Positions 43,533 to 53,301 of a stretch of DNA of 64,000 nucleotides are shown here, in pieces. The DNA lies in assembly GCF_026891095.1 (NCBI RefSeq), contig NZ_JAPTNL010000004.1, positions 124,001-188,000 on the forward strand, in the 5' to 3' direction. The notes beneath the pieces were generated by a model. The model saw only the letters and a program-made list of their open reading frames with translations. It was not told the DNA's origin and did not search any database. Positions within the stretch are counted from its first letter, which is position 1; each line of letters starts with the position of its first letter. The translations under genes were made by a program, and so were the position numbers. The stretch comes from Roseovarius salincola (GTDB lineage Bacteria > Pseudomonadota > Alphaproteobacteria > Rhodobacterales > Rhodobacteraceae).

Positions 43533-43844
43533 TCATCGGTCCGGGCGTGCCGTGGCGCCGAAATCCTGAAAGGATTTCCGACCGATTTCTTTTGAAGAAA
43601 TCTGGTCTGCGCCGGGGGTGAGCCAGCGGACCGGCGCACGGTTGCAGAATATCACGATCTGCCCCGAATTTTCCACCACCTGGTATCCGCGCCGGTGAAT
43701 TTCACGCATGAACCGCTCCATCCCCGCGAAGCGCTCGATATCGCGCGCCTTGCGCCGGATCACTTCGCCCTGCTGCACCGCCTTGGATGCAAAGAGGTCA
43801 CGCAGCCAGATGTCGGGCGAGAGGGGCGAGTTTCGGTTCTTCAT
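43533..43844 (-). CDS. conserved hypothetical protein
   Basis: A 103-residue, basic protein: IWLRDLFASKAVQQGEVIRRKARDIERFAGMERFMREIHRRGYQVVENSGQIVIFCNRAPVRWL. It looks like a small soluble regulator-like or nucleic-acid-binding protein found in this bacterial group, but I cannot name a family. It lies 47 bp before the uvrB stop on the same strand and ends with two small inverted repeats within the last codons (43558-43605). Confidence 0.7.
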   Translation of the reverse strand: MKNRNSPLSPDIWLRDLFASKAVQQGEVIRRKARDIERFAGMERFMREIHRRGYQVVENSGQIVIFCNRAPVRWLTPGADQISSKEIGRKSFQDFGATARPDR

Positions 43845-43891
43845 GCGGCTCAGGATGGGACCAGCGTGGTAAAGGCGGGGTTAACGGCTGA

Positions 43892-46090
43892 TCACCGCCC
43901 CCGCCGCTTCACATTCCCGCCCCGTTGCCCCGGACGTCCCGCCGTCGAGCGGCCGCGCGATTTGGTGGCCTCCGCCGAGGCCTTTTCCACCGCCTGCTGG
44001 CGCGCCAGCGGGTCGTCATGCACCGCCAGATCCACCGCCTCGAGCCGCTTGACCTCGTCGCGCAGGCGCGCCGCCTCCTCGAATTCAAGGTTTTCGGCGG
44101 CCTTGCGCATCTCGCTGCGCAGCCCGTCGAGATGCGCTTGCAGATTTGGCCCCATCAGGGGCGTGTCGATGGTGGCGGTGACGCGGTTCATGTCCACATC
44201 GCCCTGGTAAAGACCGGCCATGATATCCTCGACGTTCTTCTTGATCGTCGAGGGGGTGATGCCGTGCTCCTCGTTATAGGCAATCTGCTTGGCGCGGCGC
44301 CGGTCGGTTTCATCCAGCGCGCGCTGCATCGAGCCGGTGATGCGGTCGGCATACATGATCACCCGCCCCTCGGCATTGCGCGCGGCGCGCCCGATGGTCT
44401 GGATGAGCGAGGTTTCCGAGCGCAGGAAACCTTCCTTGTCGGCATCCAGAATCGCCACAAGCCCGCATTCGGGGATATCCAGCCCCTCGCGCAGAAGGTT
44501 GATGCCGATGAGCACGTCAAAGGCCCCGAGGCGCAGGTCGCGCAGGATCTCGATCCGTTCGATCGTGTCGATATCGGAATGCATGTAGCGCACGCGGATG
44601 CCCTGTTCATGCAGGTATTCGGTCAGGTCCTCGGCCATGCGCTTGGTCAGGGTGGTGCACAGCGTGCGCATCCCCGCCGCCGACACGCGGCGCACCTCTT
44701 CGAGCAGGTCATCGACCTGCATGTCCACAGGGCGGATCTCCACCTGCGGGTCCAGAAGCCCCGTGGGGCGGATCACCTGTTCGGTGAAGACCCCGCCGGT
44801 CTGCTCCATCTCCCAAGAGGCGGGCGTGGCGGAGACGAAGACCGATTGCGGGCGCATGGCGTCCCATTCCTCGAATTTGAGGGGGCGGTTATCCATGCAG
44901 CTGGGCAGGCGGAATCCGTGTTCAGCCAGGGTGAACTTGCGCCTGTAGTCGCCCTTGTACATGCCCCCGATCTGGGGGACGGACACATGCGATTCATCGG
45001 CGAAGACGATGGCGTGGTCGGGGATGAATTCGAACAGCGTCGGGGGCGGCTCGCCGGGGGCGCGCCCGGTCAGATAGCGCGAATAGTTCTCGATCCCGTT
45101 GCACACGCCGGTCGCGTCCAGCATCTCGAGGTCGAAATTCGTGCGTTGCTCCAGCCGCTGCGCCTCCAGCAGCTTGCCCTCGCCGACAAGCTGGTCGAGC
45201 CGCTGACGCAGCTCCTTGCGGATACTGACGATGGCCTGCTGCAGCGTCGGTTTGGGCGTCACGTAATGCGAGTTGGCATAGACCCGGATCTGCTCGAAGC
45301 TGCCGGTCCTGGCGCCGGTCAGCGGGTCGAATTCGGTAATCGCTTCAAGCTCTTCGCCAAAGAAGCTGAGCTTCCAGGCGCGATCCTCCAGGTGGGCGGG
45401 CCAGACTTCGAGGCTGTCGCCGCGCACCCGGAAACTGCCGCGCTGGAACGCTTGGTCATTCCGCTTGTATTGCTGGGCGACGAGATCGGCCATGATCTTG
45501 CGCTGGTCGTAATCCAGCCCGACCTTGAGGTCCTGGGTCATCGCGCCATAGGTCTCGACCGAGCCGATCCCGTAAATGCAGCTGACCGAGGCGACGATGA
45601 TCACGTCGTCGCGTTCCAGCAGCGCGCGTGTGGCCGAGTGGCGCATCCGGTCGATCTGTTCGTTGATCTGGGATTCCTTCTCGATATAGGTATCCGAGCG
45701 CGGCACATAGGCTTCGGGCTGGTAATAGTCGTAGAAGCTGACGAAGTATTCCACGGCATTGTTGGGAAAGAAGTGCTTGAACTCGCCGTAAAGCTGCGCC
45801 GCCAGGGTCTTGTTGGGGGCGAGGATGATGGCGGGGCGTTGGGTTTCCTCGATCACCTTGGCCATGGTGTAGGTCTTGCCGGTGCCGGTGGCGCCCAGCA
45901 GGACCTGATTGCGCTCGCCCGCATCGACCCCGCCCGCCAGCTCCCGGATCGCGGCGGGCTGGTCGCCGGCGGGCTGGAATTCGGTCACCATCTCGAAGCG
46001 GATGCCGCCTTCCAGCTTTTCACGCGTCTCCACATCGGGCGCGGCGGCATGCATCAAAGGTTCGGATTTGTCGGAATGGGCGTAGGGCAT
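43892..46090 (-). CDS. uvrB: excinuclease ABC subunit UvrB
   Basis: A 732-residue UvrB, the DNA damage verification helicase of nucleotide excision repair. Walker A is [12 protein letters not shown] and the DEAD-like box is ADESHVS; the beta-hairpin that inserts into DNA is in the [21 protein letters not shown] region, and a UVR domain for UvrC contact lies near the C-terminus ([28 protein letters not shown]). Start chosen is the ATG at 46090; a GTG at 46120 would place the LexA box inside the gene. It is the only repair gene here. Confidence 0.96.
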   Translation of the reverse strand: MPYAHSDKSEPLMHAAAPDVETREKLEGGIRFEMVTEFQPAGDQPAAIRELAGGVDAGERNQVLLGATGTGKTYTMAKVIEETQRPAIILAPNKTLAAQLYGEFKHFFPNNAVEYFVSFYDYYQPEAYVPRSDTYIEKESQINEQIDRMRHSATRALLERDDVIIVASVSCIYGIGSVETYGAMTQDLKVGLDYDQRKIMADLVAQQYKRNDQAFQRGSFRVRGDSLEVWPAHLEDRAWKLSFFGEELEAITEFDPLTGARTGSFEQIRVYANSHYVTPKPTLQQAIVSIRKELRQRLDQLVGEGKLLEAQRLEQRTNFDLEMLDATGVCNGIENYSRYLTGRAPGEPPPTLFEFIPDHAIVFADESHVSVPQIGGMYKGDYRRKFTLAEHGFRLPSCMDNRPLKFEEWDAMRPQSVFVSATPASWEMEQTGGVFTEQVIRPTGLLDPQVEIRPVDMQVDDLLEEVRRVSAAGMRTLCTTLTKRMAEDLTEYLHEQGIRVRYMHSDIDTIERIEILRDLRLGAFDVLIGINLLREGLDIPECGLVAILDADKEGFLRSETSLIQTIGRAARNAEGRVIMYADRITGSMQRALDETDRRRAKQIAYNEEHGITPSTIKKNVEDIMAGLYQGDVDMNRVTATIDTPLMGPNLQAHLDGLRSEMRKAAENLEFEEAARLRDEVKRLEAVDLAVHDDPLARQQAVEKASAEATKSRGRSTAGRPGQRGGNVKRRGR

Positions 46091-46111
46091 CTGGGTCCGG
46101 TCCTTGCTGTC

Positions 46112-46126
46112 GTTCCACACTTGTTC
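46112..46126 (-). promoter_or_regulatory. LexA (SOS) box upstream of uvrB
   Basis: GTTC-CACACTT-GTTC matches the GTTC-N7-GTTC direct repeat known as the LexA site in Rhodobacterales and other Alphaproteobacteria. It starts 22 bp upstream of the uvrB ATG, where the promoter should be. Confidence 0.7.
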
Positions 46127-46267
46127 CGTTTCGCGCGGTGTTCAAGGGGTGTCGGCACCGCACAGGCCCGGTTTCGCGCAGGCCGCACGGCGCGCTCGCG
46201 GCGATTTGTTCCCTTGCCCCGTCCCCGCAATTTTGGAATAACCACCCCACAGCAAGGAGGCACGACC

Positions 46268-46579
46268 ATGTCCGCCCGTATCTACAAGCCCGCGCGCAGC
46301 ACCACCCAATCGGGCAATGCCCGCTCGCAGCACTGGGTGCTGGAATATGTCGCCGAGACCGCGCGCGAGGTCGATCCGCTGATGGGCTGGACCAGTTCCG
46401 CCGATACTCAGGCTCAGGTCAGGCTGACCTTTCCCACCCGCGCCGCCGCCATGGAATACGCCGAGGAACATGGCATCGACGCCATCGTGCTTGAACCCCA
46501 TAAACGCAAGCCCAATATCCGCCCCGGCGGCTATGGCGAAAATTTCGCCACCAACCGGCGCGCCACCTGGACCCACTGA
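46268..46579 (+). CDS. ETC complex I subunit, NDUFS4-like
   Basis: A 103-residue protein that matches the 18-kDa NDUFS4 accessory subunit of respiratory complex I in its bacterial form: [61 protein letters not shown] and the basic tail. Such subunits help assemble complex I of Alphaproteobacteria and mitochondria. It is the last part of a very long open frame that is otherwise antisense to uvrB; the family begins at the ATG at 46268, with CAAGGAGGC upstream. Confidence 0.9.
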   Translation: MSARIYKPARSTTQSGNARSQHWVLEYVAETAREVDPLMGWTSSADTQAQVRLTFPTRAAAMEYAEEHGIDAIVLEPHKRKPNIRPGGYGENFATNRRATWTH

Positions 46580-46691
46580 GGCAGACGCGCAACATGCGCC
46601 CGCCCCGACCCCGGACTTGAGCGGGATCAACGCGCATTCCGGCCTGATCCGTTAGGCTTCTTCACCCGGACAGAGCGTGAAGGAGACGCAG

Positions 46692-47609
46692 ATGACCGCC
46701 AGCCCCAAGGCCAACGCCGCAGCAGCACCGCAGAACCCCGAGGATATGAAACCCGCCGACAAGCTTGCCGAGTTCCGGCAGGCCTTCGAGGCGGGCGAGT
46801 ATCCCTATCAGGACAAGATGAGCGGGCGCAGCTATGAGAGCCGGAAGGCCAAGCTGCAGGCCGAGCTGCTGAAGGTTCAGCTTTGGGCGCAGGAGACCGG
46901 CGAGAAGTTCATTCTGATCTTCGAGGGGCGCGACGCGGCCGGCAAGGGCGGCACGATCAAGCGCTTCACCGAGCACCTGAACCCGCGCCAGGCCCGCGTG
47001 GTGGCGCTCAACAAGCCCACCTGGGAGGAAAAGGGGCAATGGTTCTTTCAACGCTATATCGAGCATCTGCCGACCGTGGGCGAAATGGTGTTCTATGACC
47101 GGTCTTGGTACAACCGCGCCGGAGTCGAGCGGGTAATGGGCTTTTGCGAGCCCTGGGAATACCTCGAATTCATGCGCCAGACCCCCGATCTTGAGCGGAT
47201 GCTGGTGCGCTCGGGCATCCGGCTTTACAAATACTGGTTCTCGGTCACGCAGGATGAACAGAAACGCCGCTTCGAGTCGCGCGCCACGGATCCGCTCAAG
47301 CAATGGAAGCTGAGCCCGATCGACAAGCAGAGCCTTGGCAGATGGGACGATTACACCGAGGCCAAGGAGGCGATGTTCTTTTACACCGACACCGCCGATG
47401 CACCCTGGACGGTGATCAAGTCGAACGACAAGAAGCGCGCGCGCCTCAATTGCATGCAGCATTTCCTGAGCACGCTGGATTATCCCGGCAAGGATCCCAG
47501 GATCGCGCGGGCGCCGGATCCGCTGATCGTGTCGACCGCGCAGCATGTGCTGCATGGTTCGGAGCATATCCTGGGCAAGTCGATGCATCCCGAAACGCGC
47601 AAGAGCTGA
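46692..47609 (+). CDS. ppk2: polyphosphate kinase 2
   Basis: A 305-residue PPK2. The Walker A-like loop FEGRDAAGKGGTIKRF is followed by NPRQARVVALNKPTWEEKGQWFFQRYIEHLPTVGEMVFYDRSWYNRAGVERVMGFC, with the lid and Walker B-like sequences of the family. PPK2 uses polyphosphate to phosphorylate nucleotides, mainly GDP/ADP to GTP/ATP. The ATG at 46692 has AAGGAGACGCAG upstream; a GTG five codons earlier is an alternative. A separate PPK1-Ppx pair is at 60752-64000. Confidence 0.94.
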   Translation: MTASPKANAAAAPQNPEDMKPADKLAEFRQAFEAGEYPYQDKMSGRSYESRKAKLQAELLKVQLWAQETGEKFILIFEGRDAAGKGGTIKRFTEHLNPRQARVVALNKPTWEEKGQWFFQRYIEHLPTVGEMVFYDRSWYNRAGVERVMGFCEPWEYLEFMRQTPDLERMLVRSGIRLYKYWFSVTQDEQKRRFESRATDPLKQWKLSPIDKQSLGRWDDYTEAKEAMFFYTDTADAPWTVIKSNDKKRARLNCMQHFLSTLDYPGKDPRIARAPDPLIVSTAQHVLHGSEHILGKSMHPETRKS

Positions 47610-47698
47610 CCAGCGCAGCGGCGGGCACGGCGGCGGGCGCGCGCGCATGAGGCGCGCCCCGACTTGCCCGCTCGCCCGCATGGCCCTAAACCTGAGCC

Positions 47699-48358
47699 AT
47701 GATCCGCCGGTTGTCCCTGATCCTTGCCATTGCCATTGCCCTGCCCCTGGGGCTGTTCGCGCGCGCCCCTGCGGCGCTGGCGCATCCGCATGTCTTTGTC
47801 GATGTCACCCTGCGCTTTCTGCCCGATCAGGACGGGCGGCTGACCGGGGTCGAGGTCATCTGGCGCTATGACGATTTCTTTTCGCTGCTGGTGCTCGAGG
47901 ATATGGGGCTCGACCCTGACGGCGACATGGAGCTGACCGGCGAGGAACGCGCGGCGCTGAAGGGATTTGACCTTGCCGATTGGCCCGAGGGGTTCGAGGG
48001 CGCGCTGTTTCTGGAGGCGGGCGGCGAGACGATCGCACTGGAGCCGCCCGAACCCATTTCTGCGCATCTGGATGAAGGGCGCATCGTGACCCGCCACCTG
48101 CGCCGGTTCACGCCGCTTCGCCCCGCGTCGCTGGTGGTGCGCCCCTATGACCCCACGTATTACGCGGCGCTGACGCTCTCGCGCGTGGGCGGGCTGCCCG
48201 ATGGCTGCAAAAGGCGCATCGAGGAGGCCGACAAGGATGCCGCCGACGAGATCGTCGCCGGGCTGGGCGGGCCGGCGAATGAAAGCCTGTTCGAAGAGGT
48301 CGAAGTGGGCATCCATTACGCCGATACGCTGGAGATCGCATGCGCGCCCTTGTCCTGA
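47699..48358 (+). CDS. DUF1007 family exported protein
   Basis: A 219-residue protein with a signal peptide ([21 protein letters not shown]) and the DUF1007 core: [55 protein letters not shown], where HPHVFVD and the acidic loop are conserved. Members occur beside NicO-type metal exporters, as here. A periplasmic metal-handling role is inferred. The stop overlaps the next gene by 19 bp, so translation is coupled. Confidence 0.88.
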   Translation: MIRRLSLILAIAIALPLGLFARAPAALAHPHVFVDVTLRFLPDQDGRLTGVEVIWRYDDFFSLLVLEDMGLDPDGDMELTGEERAALKGFDLADWPEGFEGALFLEAGGETIALEPPEPISAHLDEGRIVTRHLRRFTPLRPASLVVRPYDPTYYAALTLSRVGGLPDGCKRRIEEADKDAADEIVAGLGGPANESLFEEVEVGIHYADTLEIACAPLS

Positions 48359-49311
48359 TCGCCTCGCTGGGGCTGATCGTGCTGGCTCTTTGGCTGTGGG
48401 GTCTGGGCGGCGCCGATATCGTCACGCGATGGGCCGCCGAAAGCCAGCGCGAGGTGCAACAGGCGATGGCGGGCTACCTGCGCCGCCTGCGCGGCGGCGA
48501 CAGCGCGGCGATGGCGGGGCTTTGGGCCTTGTGTTTCGCCTATGGGTTCTTTCATGCCGCCGGGCCGGGCCATGGCAAGCTGTTGATCGGCGGCTATGGG
48601 CTGGGCGCGGGGGTGCCGGTGCTGCGCCTGTCGGGGCTGGCGCTGGCGTCGAGCCTTGCACAGGCGGCGACGGCGGTGGGGCTGGTCTATGCGGGTGTGT
48701 TCGCGCTGGGGCTGACGCGCCAGGCGTTGGTCGGCGCCAGCGACCGGATCCTGGCCCCCGCCAGCCATGGCGCGATCGCGCTGGTGGGGCTGTGGCTGGT
48801 CTGGCGCGGGCTGCGGCGCTGGCGCGCGATGCGGCGCGCGGACCGTCGCCATGATCACCACGGGCACGGGCGCGGGCAGGACCACGATGATGATCATACC
48901 CATCACCACCACACCGGGGGCCTCTGCGATACATGCGGCCACCGCCACGGCCCGACCGCCGAGGAGGCGGCGCAGGTTCACAGCCTCGGCGCGGCGCTGG
49001 CGCTGGTGGCGGCGGTGGCGATCCGGCCCTGCACCGGGGCGATCCTTCTGCTGATCCTGACTTGGCGCATGGGTCTGGACATGGCGGGGATCGTCGGCGC
49101 CTTCGTCATGGGACTGGGCACCGCGAGCGTGACCGTGGCCGTCGCCGTGGCCGCCGTGACCCTGCGCAAGGGGCTTCTGGCGCGCCTTGCGGGGGGCGAA
49201 GGCGGCGCGGCGCGCATGATGCTGCCCCTGATCGAGATCGCCGCCGGGCTGATGGTGGCGCTTCTGGCGTTCGAACTCATGCGCGGCGCGCTTCAGGCCC
49301 CGGCGTTCTGA
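48340..49311 (+). CDS. nickel/cobalt transporter (NicO/RcnA-like)
   Basis: A 323-residue inner-membrane protein with six or so helices. Two family signatures are visible: [21 protein letters not shown] and, near the C-terminus, [19 protein letters not shown] cytoplasmic loop between helices is extremely His/Asp-rich ([23 protein letters not shown]), a likely metal-sensing or binding loop. It probably moves Ni2+ or Co2+ out of or into the cell with the DUF1007 partner. The start overlaps the DUF1007 gene by 19 bp. Confidence 0.88.
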   Translation: MRALVLIASLGLIVLALWLWGLGGADIVTRWAAESQREVQQAMAGYLRRLRGGDSAAMAGLWALCFAYGFFHAAGPGHGKLLIGGYGLGAGVPVLRLSGLALASSLAQAATAVGLVYAGVFALGLTRQALVGASDRILAPASHGAIALVGLWLVWRGLRRWRAMRRADRRHDHHGHGRGQDHDDDHTHHHHTGGLCDTCGHRHGPTAEEAAQVHSLGAALALVAAVAIRPCTGAILLLILTWRMGLDMAGIVGAFVMGLGTASVTVAVAVAAVTLRKGLLARLAGGEGGAARMMLPLIEIAAGLMVALLAFELMRGALQAPAF

Positions 49312-49378
49312 GGCACGCTGCCGCCTGTCGTCCCGGCTCCCTCTTGCGCGCCCGCGCGCGCCAGCCTAAGGGCGTGGC

Positions 49379-50764
49379 ATGACGACGCGCCTTTCATATC
49401 GCCAGCATGTCCGCGCGACGCTGGGGCTGGGCCTGCCGCTGATCGGCAGCCATGTGGCGCAATTCGCCATCACGCTGAGCGACGCGCTGATGCTGGGCTG
49501 GTATTCGGTCGAGGCGCTGGCCGCCGAGGTGCTGGGCGGCACGTTGTTCTTCGTTCTGTTCATCATGGGATCGGGATTCGCCTGGGCAGTGCTGCCCATG
49601 GTCGCCTCGGCGCGCGCCGCCGGGGACGAGACGCAGATCCGCCGCGTGACGCGCATGGGGGCCTGGGCGTCGATCCTGTTCGGGCTGGCCTGCCTGCCCT
49701 TCATGGTCTTGTCCGCCCCCATCTTCCGGGCGCTCGGACAGGATCCGGCCATTGCCGGATTGGCAGGGCAATACCTGTCGATCATGGGCTGGGGCATCCT
49801 GCCCGCGCTGCTGGTGATGGTTCTGAAATCCTATCTTGCCGCGCTGGAGCGCACTCAGGTCGTGCTGTGGATCACGGTGGCCGCCGTGGGGCTGAACGTG
49901 CTGGTCAACCATGCGCTGATCTTTGGCAACTGGGGCTTTCCGGAACTGGGCGTGCGCGGTGCGGCGATCGCCTCGCTGACGGTCAACACCGCCTCGCTGA
50001 TCGCACTGGCGATCTATGCCGCGCTTGTGCAGCCCGATCATGCGCTGTTCCAGCGGGTCTGGCGCCCCGACCCCGAGGCGCTGGCGCAGGTGTTTCGCCT
50101 GGGATGGCCCATCGGCATCACCAACCTGGCCGAGGTCGGTCTGTTCGCCGCCTCGTCGATCATGATGGGATGGCTGGGCGCGCTGCCGCTGGCGGCGCAT
50201 GGGATTGCGCTTCAGGTGACATCGGTGGTCTTCATGGTGCATCTTGGCCTTTCGAACGTGGCCACCGTGCGCGCCGGGCAGGCCTATGGACGCTCGGACG
50301 CCGTGGCGCTGCGCGACGGGGCGGCGGTAGTGCTGACGATGTCGGGTGTGGTGGCGCTGGCGACGGTGGCGCTGTTCCTGGCCGTTCCGGAATGGATGAT
50401 GGGCCTGTTCATGAGCCCTGATGAGCCGAGCCGCGCCGATGTCATCGCCATCGGCACCGGGCTGCTGGCGGCGGCGGCACTGTTTCAGCTGGTGGATGCA
50501 GGACAGGTGATGGCGCTTGGCCTGTTGCGCGGGGTGCAGGACACGCGCGTGCCGATGCTGATGGCGGCGCTGAGCTATTGGGTGATCGGGGTCCCGGCAA
50601 GTTACCTCATGGGATTCACCTTCGGGCTGGGCGGTGCGGGTATCTGGCTGGGACTGGCGGTCGGGCTGGCCTGCGCGGCGGTGCTGATGCTGGCGCGCTT
50701 CATCGCCTGGTCGGGACGCGCCGACGCCGCAAGCGCGACCACCACACCGCCAACGGCCCGCTGA
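49379..50764 (+). CDS. MATE family efflux transporter
   Basis: A 461-residue membrane protein with 12 expected helices. The N-terminus TLGLGLPLIGSHVAQFAITLSDALMLGWYSVEALAAEVLGG is typical of NorM-like MATE pumps; GVQDTRVPMLMAALSYWVIGVPASYLMGF marks the second half. It exports cationic drugs or metabolites coupled to Na+ or H+. The substrate is unknown. It starts 67 bp after the transporter gene on the same strand; a second MATE fragment lies at 1-191. Confidence 0.9.
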   Translation: MTTRLSYRQHVRATLGLGLPLIGSHVAQFAITLSDALMLGWYSVEALAAEVLGGTLFFVLFIMGSGFAWAVLPMVASARAAGDETQIRRVTRMGAWASILFGLACLPFMVLSAPIFRALGQDPAIAGLAGQYLSIMGWGILPALLVMVLKSYLAALERTQVVLWITVAAVGLNVLVNHALIFGNWGFPELGVRGAAIASLTVNTASLIALAIYAALVQPDHALFQRVWRPDPEALAQVFRLGWPIGITNLAEVGLFAASSIMMGWLGALPLAAHGIALQVTSVVFMVHLGLSNVATVRAGQAYGRSDAVALRDGAAVVLTMSGVVALATVALFLAVPEWMMGLFMSPDEPSRADVIAIGTGLLAAAALFQLVDAGQVMALGLLRGVQDTRVPMLMAALSYWVIGVPASYLMGFTFGLGGAGIWLGLAVGLACAAVLMLARFIAWSGRADAASATTTPPTAR

Positions 50765-50774
50765 CCGCGTCGGC

Positions 50775-51200
50775 TCAGGCCGCGCCGGCGGCGGGTGCGC
50801 GCAGGCGCACGCCGTCGATCTTCCAGCCCTCCGCGCCCTCGATCATCTCGTATTCCAGGATATGCAGCGCCCCTGCCCCGTCGCGGACCATGACATTCTG
50901 AAAGAGCCGCCCGCCGCGTTCTTCGGTCGCCAAGAACGTCACCTCGGCCGGGCGCCAGACCATCGGATAGCCCCGCTGCACCATGTCCCCAAAGCGTTCG
51001 GGCGTGCCGAAGATCTGCCTGATCGTCGGGCTGGCATGCTCGAAGGCGGCCTCTACGTCATCGGCCAGGAACGCGTCGATCTGCGACGAGATCACATCGC
51101 GGATCGCCTGGCTGTCGGCCCGCGCCGCTGGCGCAAGGCCAAGCGCGACACCCGACACCAGCAGAAACAGCGCGGCGGTGGCAAGACGTAAACGGACCAT
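50775..51200 (-). CDS. DUF4864 domain-containing exported protein
   Basis: A 141-residue exported protein: signal peptide (ATAALFLLVSGVALGLAPAARA) and a DUF4864 core (SQAIRDVISSQIDAFLADDVEAAFEHASPTIRQIFGTPERFGDMVQRGYPMVWRPAEVTFL) of SnoaL/NTF2-like shape. The function is unknown. It is convergent with the MATE gene, whose stop is 10 bp away. Confidence 0.85.
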   Translation of the reverse strand: MVRLRLATAALFLLVSGVALGLAPAARADSQAIRDVISSQIDAFLADDVEAAFEHASPTIRQIFGTPERFGDMVQRGYPMVWRPAEVTFLATEERGGRLFQNVMVRDGAGALHILEYEMIEGAEGWKIDGVRLRAPAAGAA

Positions 51201-51270
51201 GGCGCATCTCCCTTGAACTGATCCAAGGATAGCGCCGCCGCCGCGCGTTTCAAATCGCCCCTGAAGGGGC

Positions 51271-51681
51271 TCAGGGCTGCTGAACCGATTCGATATAGGC
51301 GATCAGGTCGGTGACAGGGGTGCTGGTCAGGATCGGCTGGCCGCTTTCGGTCTTGAGCGAGGCATCGGAACCCTCGAAGAAATCGCCATAGACCGGCATC
51401 TCGCTGCCATGCGCCACCAGCGGGTCGCGCCCGTCGATGCGCTTGACCACGCGGGTCATCGGAAAGGTGCCGCCATTGTCGGCGCTGAGCGCGGTGAGGT
51501 CGCTGGGCTGCACCGTCAGCACCGCGCGCATCGGCCCTTGGCCGGTGGCCTCACTGCCGTGACAGGCGGCGCAGTAGCGGTCATAGATCGCCTCGCCGGT
51601 ATCGGCGTCGCCCCCTGCATCGGCAGGCAGGCCCGGCAGGGCGGCGACAAGAAAGGCTGTCAGAATGGCTTTGCTGTTCAT
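51271..51681 (-). CDS. class I cytochrome c
   Basis: A 136-residue periplasmic c-type cytochrome. A signal peptide is followed by the haem-binding CAACH motif (RYCAACHGSEATGQGPM), and a methionine in EMPVYGDFF is the likely sixth ligand. The fold is that of class I cytochromes. It could accept electrons from a periplasmic dehydrogenase. It lies 18 bp after the second cytochrome gene and the two are probably one unit. The electron donor is not known. Confidence 0.9.
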   Translation of the reverse strand: MNSKAILTAFLVAALPGLPADAGGDADTGEAIYDRYCAACHGSEATGQGPMRAVLTVQPSDLTALSADNGGTFPMTRVVKRIDGRDPLVAHGSEMPVYGDFFEGSDASLKTESGQPILTSTPVTDLIAYIESVQQP

Positions 51682-51699
51682 GATCGGTCTCCCTGAAAA

Positions 51700-52137
51700 T
51701 TATCCGGGCGCGGGCGCCTGGATGGTGGAAAGATAGGCCGAAAGAGCAACCAGTGCACGCGGCGTTTTCATGGCCGCGCCGGTATCGGGGTCGCGCCAGA
51801 TCGCGGTTCTGTCCGCGAAGAGCGGGCCATATTCGGGCATCACGTCGAACTGGCCGGGATAACCGTGGATTCGCGCGATGACATCCTGCGCGGGGTATTT
51901 GCCGCCATTGCGCGCCGCGAGCTGCGTCAGGTCCGAGGGCGCGGTGTCGAGCATCGGCGCCATCACCCCGTCACCGCGCCCCGCGTCACCATGACAACGG
52001 GCGCAATAGACTTCAAACAGCCCCTGCCCTGTCATCGCCGCGTCATCGCCCGGCCGCGTGACAGTGCCGCCATCGGGCGCACAGCCCGCAAGGACGGGCA
52101 AGGTCAGGATCATGATCAACGGCAAGACAAGACGCAT
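51700..52137 (-). CDS. c-type cytochrome lipoprotein
   Basis: A 145-residue cytochrome c with a lipobox (LPVLAGC, acylated Cys at about residue 19). Haem attachment is CARCH in VYCARCHGDAGRGDGVM; the distal Met is in VMPEYGPLF. The two cytochromes in this unit share the layout S-D-L-T-x-L-x-A-x-N-G-G-x-F/Y-P, so they are probably paralogues. The start at 52137 is chosen over a 90-residue longer frame. An envelope electron-transfer role is inferred. Confidence 0.88.
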   Translation of the reverse strand: MRLVLPLIMILTLPVLAGCAPDGGTVTRPGDDAAMTGQGLFEVYCARCHGDAGRGDGVMAPMLDTAPSDLTQLAARNGGKYPAQDVIARIHGYPGQFDVMPEYGPLFADRTAIWRDPDTGAAMKTPRALVALSAYLSTIQAPAPG

Positions 52138-52210
52138 GGGTTTCTTTCGGTATTCGCCCCGATCCTGACCAATGCGGGCGGCGCGCGCATTGACCTGTAT
52201 CAGCCGCAGA

Positions 52211-53194
52211 TCAGGCGATCCCGGCCAGCGCGCGGGTCTGCTGCCAGATCGCGTCCTCGAGCGTGACCGGATCAGCGGCCTGCTTGCCCTGCCCCGGCAT
52301 CCGCGCCCCCGAATCCTGCGCGACACCCGCGCCGACCGCAGCGAGCCGCTCGAAGAACACGCCCGACACGTCGGGATCGAGCAACAGGTAATATTGCCCA
52401 AGGTCATGCGGCTTGCCCTCGGGCACCTTCAGGGGCGCCACGTCGCGGCTGACGACGCCGCCGGTCATGCCCGCCGCCAGCAGTTCGGCCATCAGGCCGA
52501 ACCCCCAGCCCTTGTAGCCCCCGATGCTGACCAGCGACCCGGCCAGCGCGGCTTCGGGGTCGGTCGTGGGGCGGCCCTCGGCATCGACGGCCCAGCCTTC
52601 GGGGATGGGCTCGCCCGCCGCCTTGGCCATGGTGATCTTGCCCAGTGCCACGGTCGTGGTGGACTGGTCGAACTGCATGGCGATCCCGCCCGCGTCGTCA
52701 GGCACCGAAAAGGCGATCGGGTTGGTGCCGATCACCCGCGTCTTGCCGCCAGGCGGCGCCACTATGGGCGAGGCATTGGTCACCCCCAGCCCGATCAGCC
52801 CGGCGCGGGCGATCTGTTCGGTGAAATAGCCAAGCGAGGTGCAGGTATGCGCATGGCCCACGGCAAGGCTGGCGACACCGCATTCGCGCGCCGCCGCCAC
52901 CGCCTTTGGCAGGGCGCGGGCAAATGCGGGCTGGGCAAAACCCAGACGCGCATCGACCGCGACCACGCCGGGGCGCGGCTGGCTGACCTCGGGAGTCACA
53001 TCGCCCCGCACACGGCCAGTTTCCAGCTGCTTGCAGTAGCTTTCAAGATAATAAAGGCCGCAGATCCGGTTGCCGACGCTTTCGGCCTTGCGCACCGCGT
53101 CGGCCACATGGGCGGCGATCCATTCGGCCGCGCCGTGGCGCATCAGCGCCGCCTTGGTGGTGCTTTCGATTTCGTCGAGGGTGACGGCAACCAT
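52211..53194 (-). CDS. Ldh family oxidoreductase (malate/L-sulfolactate type)
   Basis: A 327-residue NAD(P)-dependent dehydrogenase of the Ldh/MDH2 family, unrelated to the usual lactate dehydrogenases. The motifs are ALMRHGAAEWIAAHVADAVRKAESVG, HAHTCTSLGYFTEQIARAG, IGTNPIAFSVPDDAGG and GYKGWGFGLMAELLAAGMTGG. Possible substrates are malate, L-lactate, sulfolactate or ureidoglycolate; no neighbour decides. The ATG at 53194 has GGAGAG upstream, so a 20-residue longer frame is not used. It is upstream of, and in line with, the cytochrome genes. Confidence 0.87.
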   Translation of the reverse strand: MVAVTLDEIESTTKAALMRHGAAEWIAAHVADAVRKAESVGNRICGLYYLESYCKQLETGRVRGDVTPEVSQPRPGVVAVDARLGFAQPAFARALPKAVAAARECGVASLAVGHAHTCTSLGYFTEQIARAGLIGLGVTNASPIVAPPGGKTRVIGTNPIAFSVPDDAGGIAMQFDQSTTTVALGKITMAKAAGEPIPEGWAVDAEGRPTTDPEAALAGSLVSIGGYKGWGFGLMAELLAAGMTGGVVSRDVAPLKVPEGKPHDLGQYYLLLDPDVSGVFFERLAAVGAGVAQDSGARMPGQGKQAADPVTLEDAIWQQTRALAGIA

Positions 53195-53301
53195 GTCGCT
53201 CTCCGGCTGTTCTGAACGTCGCGGCAGATTGGGTGCCGGGGTCGTTGAGGTCAATTCAAACCTTCTGAAGCTCGGTTCAGCCGCGCCGTAACGTGGCGGC
53301 C

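Noticed and set aside
43558..43605. Two inverted repeats after 43533 as a terminator
   Set aside because: They lie inside the coding end of the hypothetical gene and precede no T-run on the right strand; more likely coding constraint.
46091..46120. Longer uvrB start at the GTG at 46120
   Set aside because: It would place the LexA box inside the gene, and the ATG at 46090 fits the family length.
43925..46267. Very long plus-strand open frame opposite uvrB
   Set aside because: It is antisense to the well-conserved uvrB and has no family-like sequence until the ATG at 46268, where the NDUFS4-like protein begins.
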